From Gordionus sp. m RMFG-2023 (Eukaryota > Nematomorpha > Gordioida > Chordodea > Parachordodidae), in the NCBI RefSeq assembly GCF_954871325.1, contig NC_088776.1, forward strand, positions 449,671 to 513,670: 64,000 bases of DNA, given 5' to 3'. Every line of letters begins with the position of its first letter. Within the stretch, counting starts at the first letter, position 1. Made by a program: the position numbers and the translations under genes. A model generated the notes under the pieces. The model made no database searches, was not told where the DNA came from, and saw only the letters and a list, made by a program, of their open reading frames with translations. Shown here one piece after another: positions 25,544 to 37,200 of this stretch.

Positions 25544-26551
25544 TTGTTAAGTACAAAAAAAGGCTATCTATTTAAATTACAAAAATGTTGTACGGGAAAG
25601 CAACGAAGTATTCTTAGCGTTGATAAAACCTACAATTTAAGCGAACTCTTTGTGACGCCTACTGTGTTCAAGCATATAGCTCTTTGTAAAACGGGGTTGA
25701 AAGATAAAGTACATCCATTATTTTTCGGTCCAATATTTTTGCACGGTAATTCAGATTACCGGACATATAATATATTTTTTTCTGAGCTACAGGGTGTTTT
25801 TAAAAAGCACCAAATTAATGTGGAGAATATTATTTTCGGATCCGACGAAGAATTTGCCATGGTTTCGGCTTTACGTAAAAATTTTATTACTTCCAAACAT
25901 TTATTATGCACACTTCACATGAGGAGAAATTTGTCAATCTCTTTGAAAAATAGTCAAGGGGTCCCTATGAGATTAAGAGAATATATAAGTAATATGATTT
26001 TTGGTGAAAATGGAATAATATATTCCACTGATGACATTATGTTAAGAAAAAAAATGTTAAAATTTCGAAATATTTGCATAGTTAATAAATATGATAAATT
26101 TCTTAAGAATATGTTTAAAAGTTTCGAAAAAAAACTTTATGAATACGTGTATATACCTTTAAAGAACAAGTTTATATCACAAGTTTATACTAATAACAAC
26201 AGTGAATCAATGAATAGTGTCCTAAAGATGATGATAAAAAAGGTTGTTCCTTTGCATACATTAATAACCATTATATCCGACCAAGTCTTTTACTATGAAA
26301 AAGAATTAGAACGAGCAGTAATTGGACTAGGAGATTATTATATCGATTCTGATTTAAGTAAACATGATAGGGTATCCCTTTTAAAATTTATTAAGGAATC
26401 TACAGCTGAAGTAGGTTCAAATAATCATAAATCAACAACAATCTCTAAATATATTACATCGTCATATGGTAAAATAACGCTGATGAGACCTAAAGGTTCG
26501 AAAAAACTATCTCATTTTAGAAGATCTAGAAAATTTAAAAAAAAATTATAA
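25544..26551 (+). CDS. MULE-type transposase, catalytic region
   Basis: An uninterrupted 335-codon frame with the order of motifs seen in MULE (Mutator-like) transposases. The first catalytic Asp is in SVDKTYNLSEL (residue 27), the second in GSDEEFAMVSAL (residue 101). A C-x2-H pair follows in LLCTLHMRRN (residues 122 and 125), and a candidate catalytic Glu is in NNNSESMNS (residue 221). The C-terminus is basic (RRSRKFKKK). This would cut and rejoin transposon ends. The frame opens at a TTG, and no Met precedes the first catalytic Asp, so the N-terminus, usually a zinc-binding domain, is missing or in an undetected upstream exon. No terminal inverted repeats or target duplication were found. 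The lack of stops suggests recent origin or selection. It lies in the repeat block between R1 and R2. Confidence 0.7.
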   Translation: MLSTKKGYLFKLQKCCTGKQRSILSVDKTYNLSELFVTPTVFKHIALCKTGLKDKVHPLFFGPIFLHGNSDYRTYNIFFSELQGVFKKHQINVENIIFGSDEEFAMVSALRKNFITSKHLLCTLHMRRNLSISLKNSQGVPMRLREYISNMIFGENGIIYSTDDIMLRKKMLKFRNICIVNKYDKFLKNMFKSFEKKLYEYVYIPLKNKFISQVYTNNNSESMNSVLKMMIKKVVPLHTLITIISDQVFYYEKELERAVIGLGDYYIDSDLSKHDRVSLLKFIKESTAEVGSNNHKSTTISKYITSSYGKITLMRPKGSKKLSHFRRSRKFKKKL

Positions 26552-28430
26552 AGTTTATTAAATAATATGGCGTGAAGGATCACGAAAAACATATGTGCTT
26601 TTGATGGCGTGATAGATCATGAGGAGATAAAATAAATAATTTATGGCGAGAAAGGTCATTAAAGCACTAAAATGTATTCTATGACGAGATCGAATATGGG
26701 ACACCAAATTAATGCTTTTATTGGGGATAAAAACTATGAGGAGACAAAGATTTACATAGTTTCGATATCTGTCGATTGACCCTGGCATTATGGCAATTAA
26801 ATCTTGGTAAATTATATTCTTATTTATTTATAATTTTATTGAATAAACAAAAACAATATAGCAAGGTTAATAGGGCTTAATGGGGAATTTTTTAAATATA
26901 TATGACGCCTACTAAATATTTAAATATATTGTAACCTGCCCGTAATATACCTCTATAATTATTTGATTGATTTAATATTAGATTCAAAGTTTAATTTATA
27001 ATAATTTGAGATAATTTGTTAGGTATCAAGATATTAATATAATTATATATAAGATTACAGATGATAATATTTATATTTTCCATGATGAGAAATGTGATGA
27101 AGGCACGATATATATGTCCATACCAATAAAAGTCATAGGGACATAAAATAAGTGATTTGAATATGAAAAAAAATATGAGGGGAAAAAGGCCACCGTAGAT
27201 AGTTATGTAGCACTGATAAATTAATATGGTACTAACGATGATGGTAAATTAATTTTTTGTATTATATTTATTTTTCTTTATAAATATATGATATAATATA
27301 TAATATGAATATAGTGAGATTTATTATGATCGAAGATTAGAGGTCTTCATTGAGATAATTTCTAAATAAAATCGGCTACCACGTCTTTTGTTTTAAAAAT
27401 TTGCTCATTAAAAAATTGTCCTACCACGCCTATAATATAAAATAATTATTTGTTTATTTATAAATGTTCTAATTTTGAATAATATGACTTGACGCGCTCA
27501 CCGAATTAAATTTATTTTAACATTTCTGTTATCTCTATATAATTGAATTAATGTTAAATGCAAAATATATTTGTAAAATATTTTAATAATTTGAGATAAT
27601 TTTTCAGGTTTATAGATATTAATTTATATTAAAATACACATAGTGTACAAGATAAATAAGAGGGGAATTAATAAATTTAGAAATATTGAGATTCTTTTAG
27701 CCATGGCATACCACTCACTAATTTTATTTTAAAAATATGACATTTTAATATGTTATTAGAATGATCGACAAAGAATATTAGAGGGAATTGATATATGAAT
27801 CTAAGCGTAATTCGGATCTACCTACCCGAGCTTCGAATAAGACAAAAGGATTTATGGTATAACTCATTTTCATTTTAAAATTATGACACAAAATATATAT
27901 TTTATAAAATGCATTCATAAAAGCCTCGTATGAAAATTTCGTATGGAGTTAAAAAGGTTCCCAGCATGATGATCAAAACAACTTATTAAATATTTTACTA
28001 TTTTAGTTATGTAATTTTTTGAAAATTAATGAATGTATATTTTGTAAATTTATGAACTAAATTAATTATTTATAATAAATATATATATTTAAAAAATAAT
28101 GGGTCAATAATTATGTTATTTTCTAAATATATATTTACATTTTTTTTATTCTTATATTTTGAAATTGTAAAATAAATAACCTAATTAATATCTAAATAGT
28201 CTTTTTTTTTGATATATAGAGAGGATTATGTCTATAAATGATCAAAATTGTAGTCAATTTTATAAATATAATAAGAAATAAATGATATATTATAATAGGT
28301 GTTAATGTTTAAATTTTGTTTTCAGGGAAATATAGTGTAAATGTATGGTAAAATAGTTGATAAAATCTAATTTGATTGCCCAAGTTTATTTATTATCATC
28401 ATTTTGTTTATATCACAGTTAAGTTATCAT
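26552..28430. other. AT-rich DNA downstream of the transposase
   Basis: 26560-26790 has four or five irregular atggcgtgaaggatcacg-like units (atggcgtgatagatcatg, atggcgagaaaggtcat, atgacgagatcgaatatg), a worn short tandem repeat. No gene is recognised; the minus ORF at 26558-26788 crosses these repeats. The remainder is AT-rich and featureless. Confidence 0.5.
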
Positions 28431-28436
28431 AATATA

Positions 28437-31400
28437 ACGTTAATTACGGCAATTCTTAGTTTAGTTATTTTAATTTTACCTTATATACGGCAATTCGTAG
28501 TTTAGTTATTTTAATTTAACATTAAATACGGCAATTCGCAGTTTAGTCATTTTATTTTAACATTAAATACGGCAATTCGCAGTTTAGTCATATTAATTTA
28601 ACATCATATACTGTTTAGAAAATTTAATTTAACATTATATACGGCTATTAGTAGTTTAGTCATTATAATTAACAACCACAATTCGTAGTTTAGTCATTAT
28701 AATTTAACATTAAAAATCGCAATTAGTAGTTTAGTCATTATAATTTAACATTATATAACGGCAATTCACAGTTTAGTCATTTTATTTTAACATCATATAC
28801 TGTTTAGACATTTTAATTTAACATTAAATACGGCAATTCGTAGTTTACTTAATTTAATTTAACATTATAAACCGCAATTCGTAGTTTAGTCATTTTAATT
28901 TAACATAATATACTGTTTAGAAAATTTAATTTAACATTAATTACGGCAATGCGTAGCTTAGTCATTTTAATTTAACATTAAATATGGCAATTCGTAGTTT
29001 ACTCATTATAATTTAACATCAACAACCGCAATTCGTAGTTTAGTCATTATATAAACATTAAATACGGCAATTGACAGTTTAGTCATTTTAATTTAACATC
29101 ATATACTGTTTAGAAAATATAATTTAACATTAATTACGGCAATTCGTAGTTTAGTCATTTTAATTTAACATTATATAACGGCAATTCGCAGTTTAGTCAT
29201 TATAATTAAACATTAAATACTGTTTAGAAAATTAAACATTAATTACGGCAATTCGTAGTTTAGTCATTTTAATTTAACATTAAATATGGCAATTCGTAGT
29301 TTACTAATTTTAATTTAACATTAACAACCGCAATTCGTAGTTTAGTCATTTTTATTTAACATATAATACGGCAATTCGCAGTTTAGTCATTTTAATTTAA
29401 CATTATATACTGTTTAGAAAATTTAATTTAACATTAATTACGGCAATTCGTAGTTTAGTCATTTTAATTTAACATTATATACGGCAATTCGCAGTTTAGT
29501 CATTTTAATTTAACATCATATACTGTTTAGAAAATTTAATTTAACATTATATACGGCAATTCGTAGTTTAGTCATTATAATTTAACATTAACAATCGCAA
29601 TTAGTAGCTTAGTGTATATAATTAAACATTATATAACGGCAATTCGCAGTTTAGTCATTTTATTTTAACATCATATACTGTTTAGACAATTTAATTTAAC
29701 ATTAAATACGGCAATTCGTAGTTTACTTAATTTAATTTAAGATTATAAACCGCAATTCGTAGTTTAGTCATTATAATTTAACATTAAATATGGCAATTCG
29801 TAGTTTAGTCATTTTAATTTAACATAATATACTGTTTAGAAAATTTAATTTAACATTAATTACGGCAATTCGTTGTTTAGTCATTTTAATTTAACATTAT
29901 ATAACGGCAATTCGTAGTTTACTAATTTTAATTTATCATTAAATGCGGCAATTCGCAGTTTAGGCATTTTATTTTAACATTAAATACGGCAATTCGCAGT
30001 TTAGTCATTTTATTTTAACATTAAATACGGCAATTCGCAGTTTAGTCATTTTAATTTAACATAAAATACGGCAATTCGTAATTTATTCATTTTAATTTAA
30101 CATTAAATACCGCAATTCGTAGTTTATTCATTATATTTAAACATTATATATGGCAATTCGTAGTTTACTCATTTTAATTTATCATTAAATACGGCAATTC
30201 GCAGTTTAGTCATTTTATTTTAACATTAAATACAGCAATTCGCAGTTTATTCATTTTATTTTAACATTAAATACGGCTATTCGTAGTTTAGTCATTTTAA
30301 TTTAACATTAATTACAGCAATTCGTACTTTAGTCATTAAAATTTAACATTAACAACCGCAATTGGTAGTTTACTTAATTTAATTTAACATTATAAACCGC
30401 AATTCGTAGATTAGTCATTTTAATTTAACATAATATACTGTTTAGAAAATTTAATTTAACATTAATTACGGCAATGCGTAGTTTAGTCATTTTAATTTAA
30501 CATTAAATATGGCAATTCGTAGTTTACTCATTATAATTTAACATCAACAACCGCAATTCGTAGTTTAGTCATTATAATTAAACATTAAATACGGCAATTG
30601 GCAGTTTAGTCATTTTAATTTAACATCATATACTGTTTAAAAAATATAATTTAACATTAATTACGGCAATTAGTAGTTTAGTCATTTTAATTTAACATTA
30701 TATAACGGCAATTCGCAGTTTAGTCATTATAATTAAACATTAAATACTGTTTAGAAAATTTAATTTAACATTAATTACGGCAATTCGTAGTTTAGTCATT
30801 TTAATTTAACATTAAATATGGCAATTCGTAGTTTACTAATTATAATTTAACATTAACAACCGCAATTCGTAGTTTAGTCATTTTTATTTAACATATAATA
30901 CGGCAATTCGCAGTTTAGTCATTTTAATTTAACATCATATACTGTTTAGAAAATTTAATTTAACATTAATTACGGCAATTCGTAGTTTAGTCATTTTAAT
31001 TTAACATTAAATACGGCAATTCGTAGTTTACTTAATTTAATTTAACATTATAAACCGCAATTCGTAGTTTAGTCATTTTAATTTAACAAAATATACTGTT
31101 TAGACATTAATTACGGCAATTCGTAGTTTAGTCATTTTAATTTAACATTATATAACGGCAATTCAGTTTAGTCATTTTAATTTAATATAAAATACGGCAA
31201 TTCGTAGTTTAGTCACTTTATTTTAATATTAAATACGGCAATTCGTAGTTTAGTCTCTTTATTTTAAGATTAGATACGGCAATTCGTAGTTTAGTCACTT
31301 TATTTTAAGATTAGATACGGCAATTCGTAGTTTAGTCATTTTATTTTAACATTAAATACGGCAATTCGCAGTTTAGTCATTTTAATTTAACATAAAATAT

Positions 31401-31590
31401 TGCAATTCGTAGTTTATTCTATTTAATTTAACATTATATACGGCAATTCGTAGTTTAGTCATCCAATCTTCCATAATTTTATCTAAATTTAACATTAATT
31501 TACGCAATTCGTAGTTTAGACATGGCAATTCGCAATTTACCTGGCAATTCGTAGTTTATAGCAATTCGTATTTTAGTCATGGCCTTTTGT
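28437..31590. repeat. 41-bp satellite array, about 3.1 kb, with higher-order structure
   Basis: The unit is about 41 bp: tttaatttaacattaaat, acggcaattcg, tagtttagtcat. Roughly 70 copies differ by a few substitutions and small indels. A variant containing atactgtttagaaaa replaces part of a unit at least a dozen times and marks a longer period. Rare markers recur together: acggcaatgcgtag appears at about 28944 and 30471 with the same neighbours, showing a block duplicated at 1.53-kb spacing (roughly 28830-29420 against 30360-30950). The array frays out at 31470-31590. The units contain no conserved ORF. Confidence 0.95.
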
Positions 31591-31619
31591 AGCTATGTGA
31601 GGGATTAAGTTTGGGTTAA

Positions 31620-33348
31620 CCTAAAAAAAATAAGGAAATCAGGCATAAATATAAAACATTATTATTGAAATAAAACGAACATTAAAATACTGTACTGAAC
31701 CTGTAAAGGGGTCATTATATGCATATCTCTAGTAGTTGGGAGGCTATCATCAAAAAATAAAATTTGTCTAGTTGGGGACTTGTCAAGACTATCGTGTTTT
31801 TCTGAACATTTATTTTGTATTTGTTTATTATTAATGGTAGATATATCAATATTTAAACAATTATAAGGAGGAAATAAAGAAGGGTTTGTTATCTAAAATA
31901 AAAACAGAAGAATAAATTAAAAAATATAAATGCATTGAACCTGAAGAGGAGTCAATATAAGGTTCAACTCCTAGAAATAGTGGGGACATTATCAGAAGTT
32001 AAAATAGATGTATTCTATAATATAAAAGAGTATAAAAAAATATATATAAGGCTAACTTTATTTTGAGTTGTTAGTAGATTTTGTAGGGCCTCGCTATCCC
32101 TAGTGCGTTTCTTTTTTTGATTGATCTGCCATCTTTTTCTTTTATTAATGACGGATAAATCACCACCTGTACAATCAATAACTGAGGTTAGGACATGGCT
32201 TGTTATCTAAAATAAAAACAAAAGAATAAATAAAAAAAATAAATGCATTGAACTTGATGAGGAGTCAATATACCACCTGTACAATCATTAAATGAGGGTA
32301 AGACAGGGCTTGTTATCTAAAATAAAAACAAAGAATAATATAAAGAATATAAATGCAATGAACCTGAAGAGGAGTCAATATTAGGTTCAACTCCCTAGAA
32401 ATAGTGGGGACATTATCAGAAGCTAAAATAGATGTATTCTATAATATAAAAGAGTATAAAAAAAATATATATATAAGGCTAACTTTATTTTGAGTTGTTA
32501 GTAGATTTTGTAGGGCCTCGCTATCCCTAGTGCGTTTCTTAGATTGATCAGCCATCTTTTTCTTTTATTAATGAAGGATAAATCACCACCTGTACAATCA
32601 TTAACTGAGGTTAGGACATGACTTGTTATCTAAAATAGAAACAAAAGAATAAATAAAAAAAATAAATGCATTGAACTTGATGAGGAGTCAATATACCACC
32701 TGTACAATCATTAAATGAGGGTAAGACATGGCTTGTTATCTAAAATAAAAACAAAGAATAATATAAAGAATTTAAATGCAATGAACCTGAAGAGGTGTCA
32801 ATAATAGGTTCAACTCCCTAGAAATAGTTGGGACATTATCAGAAGCTAAAATAGATGTATTCTATAATATAAAAGAGTATAAAAAAAATATATATAAGGC
32901 TAACTTTATTTTGAGTTGTTAGTAGATTTTGTAGGGCCTCGCTATCCCTAGTGCGTTTCTTTTTTTGATTGATCTGCCATCTTTTTCTTTTATTAATGAT
33001 GGATAAATCACCACCTGTACAATCATTAACTGAGGTTAGGACATGGCTTGTTACCTAAAATAAAAACAAAAGAATAAGAAAAAAAAATAAATGCATTGAA
33101 CCTGATGAGGAGTCAATATACCACCTGTACAATCATTAAGTGAGGTTGTGACATGGCTTGTTATCTAAAATAAAAACAAAAGAATAAATAAAAAATTAAT
33201 GTATTAAACTTGAAGAGGAGTCAATATTAGGTTAACCTCTCTAGAAATAGTGGGAATATCATCCATCATAAGCTAAGTATTCTAAAATGAAAAGTATAAG
33301 CCTTTTTAGTATATATAGATGAATAACTTTATTTTGCATTAGGTAGAT
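31620..33348. repeat. 421-bp higher-order tandem repeat
   Basis: Markers recur at fixed spacing. ttgttatctaaaataaaaac (or a one-base variant) begins near 31886, 32200, 32310, 32618, 32730, 33040 and 33150, giving an alternating ~110-bp and ~311-bp pattern and an overall period of about 421 bp. Each long unit contains agaaatagtggggacattatc, tgagttgttagtagatt and gggcctcgctatccctagtg. About four copies are present, the first and last diverged. The last copy runs directly into R2 at 33349. Confidence 0.9.
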
Positions 33349-33500
33349 TTTATTGGGCTTCATGTCTAAAAATATTTTCTATAAAAAAAATAAAATAAAA
33401 TCAATAAAAAATAAAAATAAGTACGTACCGATGACATGACGTAGCGATGACATGACGTCACGATGACGTAATGAGGACATCGGAAAATTATAATATAGAT
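33349..33500. repeat. Repeat R2: CRE-palindrome 16-mer array, right copy
   Basis: Direct copy of R1 (23518-23722), nearly identical apart from fewer 16-mer units: one atgacgtagc unit, one full gatgacatgacgtcac unit and one gatgacgtaatgagg unit. It follows directly on the 421-bp repeat, and its first bases (gtagattttattgggctt) align with tagattttgtagggcctc of that repeat. The R sequence may therefore be a diverged member of the same family. Confidence 0.9.
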
Positions 33501-34229
33501 ATAAAGCGAAAGAAATGTGATAACTTGATCATTAACAAAAATGTAACATTTTAAAGCTTCAAAATTATTATTTTTGTTTTAAGTTTTATATATATGATAA
33601 TCTAAAAATATAAAAATAAAATATTATCTTTATTTATAATAATATTTGAATAAAATGGTTATATCTAACAATGTAATCACGATACCATTTTCATCTTACT
33701 TCCATTCTATTTAAATTATATAATACTCTCATTTATTAAAGCCTGGTGATTTTACTCATAGATGACACAAATGTTTAGGCTTCTACTTGCCAAATCTTGA
33801 GGCTTACAACCTGGAGATTTTGCTTATAGACAACAAAAGTTTAGAATATATTTGCTGAATCTCGAGGCTAAAAATTATTTGGGCTATTGATGGTTTTTCG
33901 AAATCGATCCAAAACGGACTTTTTATAAAAATATACATATACTCTTAATACATATATTAAATATTCTCAAAAAGATATAAATAACATTGAATACAAACAC
34001 AAAAATAATTTGTAATATTTTATTAATATAATTTATACATTTTTAATAGAAATTGGGTTAAATATACTACGAGGTTATTATAAATTGGATCGGATATGAT
34101 TGTATTATACTTAAATCAAACATTTAATTTTATAATAGTATTTAATTTGGTTTTAAAATTTGACATAATTTATCTCTTTTTCATTAATAAAAAATTCGCC
34201 ATCTTTTTAATATTTTTAAAAGCACAAAA
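33501..34229. other. Intergenic DNA upstream of the DBHS gene
   Basis: A worn MITE-like piece lies at 33750-33925 (gctcatag-type and ctcgaggct motifs). No TATA box or clear initiator is visible. cgccatcttttta at 34197-34209, about 25 bp before the ATG, includes a GCCAT core like that bound by YY1/Pho factors, but this may be chance. Confidence 0.4.
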
Positions 34230-37200
34230 ATGAGTAAGTCATTCAATGTTGGACAGAAATCGAATCCTAATTATGGAAATAAGAATGATAACACAAAACA
34301 AATGGGTAATAGAAGCTTTTACCAAAATAAAAATGTACCAAACCAGATAAATCCTATAACACCAGTTAACGAACCAATGCCCGAGATGGATATACCTAAG
34401 CCATCCGGGAAATGCCGTTTATTTGTTGCTAACATAATTAACGATATATCAGAAGAAGACTTCAAAAATATATTCAAAGATTATGGAGAAGCTACAGATG
34501 TTTTTGTTTCCAACAAGGGATTTGGCTTTATTAAATTAGTAAATTTTATTTGAATTATTTATTTATGTATTTATATATAGGAATCAAAAGCAATGGCTGA
34601 AAAAGCCAAATGTGATTTGGATGGATTAATATTAAATAACAAAATTTTGAGGGTTAGAATTTCAACATCTGGAACAGCCTTAAAAGTTCTAAACTTATCC
34701 CAGCATGCAACTAACGAAACATTGCTTGTTGCATTTTCTATTTTTGGACCTTTAGATAGAGCAGTTGTTATTGCTGATGAAAGAGGCAAAAGTACTGGTG
34801 AAGCAATTGTTGAATTTTCTAGGAAAAATAATTGCCAAATGGCTATGAAAAAAATAAATGAAGGCGTATTTTTGGTTACTGGGTAAATTTTTATATTAAT
34901 ATTGCATCATAATATTTGCAATATAGATCTATGAGGCCAGTTGTTGTGGAACCTTATGAAACACAAGATAATGATGCTGGCGTGAGTGAAAAGAGTGTGA
35001 TGAAGACACCGGAATATTTAAAGTTTATTTAAATTTTGGTTGATTATTTATATAAATTCTTGCAGAGAAATGAGTCAATCACCAAAATTTGCTCCTCCAG
35101 GAACTTTTGAATATGATTATGGCAATAAATGGAAAGCTCTTTACCAACAAGAAAAAATACAAAGAGAATTGCTTGAGAAAAAAATTCAGGAAGATAGGGA
35201 AGTGTTAGAAAATGACATGGAAAACACTTTACATGAACATCAAACTATGATGCTAAGACAAGGTTATTAAAAACATGATTCACAATAAATCAGTTTATAC
35301 CATTAAATTAGAAAATTATGTCCTGTTGTTCAACAAAATTATTTTTGAATTTTTTTAAATTTAATCATATAAGTGTATCCTAGAAAAGAACTATAACTAA
35401 TTTTCAATTTGTATTTAATATTCACAAATTTGTTGGTACATGATTTTGTTGAGCTAGGATGGGTATAATGTGAGATATCATTGAATTCCATGATTATGCA
35501 GAAATTAAATACAATTCCCCTAAAACCAATTCATTATTTATAGATTTGATGCGAAGACAAGAAGAACTCAGAAGAATGGAAGAAGGAATTGCTCAATTTA
35601 AAAAGTTTACTTGCTAAATTAAAAAAAAGTTATGTTAAAATAATTTATTAGGAATAAAGATGGGTCTGGCCAAAATAGAGACAATTTCTATCAAGTTTTA
35701 AAAACTTTATTATGGAATGATATAATTACAAATAATTTTAGGGAAATTTCAATTCTTATCAACAAAATTATTCACAATCAAATGTTCCCTTTCCTAACCA
35801 AATGAATCCTATGAATATGAATCAAGATATGTCCCAAGCACGACCTATGTTTAAACCTCATGAACAATTCCCGGTAACATTTATTTTTAAATTTGAGTTT
35901 TGAGCACATGCCCAAATATTAAATGTGACAAAAAATATTTTTCACAGACTATATTAATATAATAAATTTTATTTATTTTTAAATATGATAGCATAAATTT
36001 AAACCATTCTTGTTACTTATTTGTTCTTATGCCCATTAGATATAAGGATTGCTTTAAATTTTATTAATATTTCTTTTATTCCTCAAATGAAAATAAATTA
36101 CTAAAATTCTATATTTACAAGCTAGAAATTAAAATATATAGACAGGATTTTGAGGAATTATTTAATTTGAATAATCGATATTTAAATATTATTATTATGA
36201 ACAACAAACCTTTTCAAACATGCTACTTTTTTAAAAACATAAATTGATTTGATTTCCATATTATGTTATTCACACCATAATCATACATTTATATACTGAA
36301 CCTCACAGATGGTTACAGTATCCTGAATTTTATATAAAATTATTGAATGTTAATGCCAGTCCAGTTTTGCTTATTTATGGCTTCTAAATTTTTATCCATT
36401 TTTGCACAATCTTTGATTTGAGACTTGGCTTAACCATATTAAAGTTGGCTAAAGTTAAGTGATTTAAAAATATAGTTATCAGTCTTAATTAAGACACTAA
36501 TTATTTGACTCCAAATTAATATACCAACTATAATAGATCATTTGATAATATGACCAATATGATTTTGTTCTTAGTCACACCTTTGTTATTGTAATATGAA
36601 TTTACTTAATTTTTATATTTAATTAAAAAAATTTGACTTTCTTCTATGATTTTTTTAAAAAAAAATACATATATCTTGTTCATATTTTACTGATTATCAT
36701 AGAAAATTGAATATTTAAGGGGCATATTTTTGGTAATGATCCCACCCCAAAGCAAATAAATGCTAAAATAATATGTAGTTATTGTTAATTTTAGCCTAAC
36801 ATATCCTAAATGATGTATATATATATGAATAATGCTTTAATTATAGTTTTAAAATATTTTACGCTTCTTTGGAAAACAATATTTTTGTTATACTTTCACT
36901 ATATGATTTGTTTCACCACTAAATCCAATACTTAATGGAACATATTTATTGATATTCAAGTTATTTTAACAAAATTAAATTGTCCAAATTTAAAAATAAA
37001 CTTTTAGAAAGATTCGAAAAATTTATGCTTTTATTAATAAATATGTAACAAATTCAAAATTTTTAAAACCGAGAGATATTTGATATTTTTTTATTAGAAC
37101 TTTTTTTTTATTTCTCTTCTTATTATTCTCAATTAGGCCCTGTTAAAATTGGGCAGAAAAATTAAAAAATTTGTTACTTCCTTATTAATTAAATTTATTT

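Noticed and set aside
28437-31590. CRISPR-like array of regular repeats
   Set aside because: There are no unique spacers; the units abut and diverge gradually, as in satellite DNA, and the genome is eukaryotic.
33300-33325. Possible 5' end of the Helitron whose 3' end is at 24893 (minus strand reads TCTATATATACTAAAAAGG after an A)
   Set aside because: Similarity between this copy and other 421-bp repeat copies runs straight through the supposed border into flanking sequence, so it is not a clear element end.
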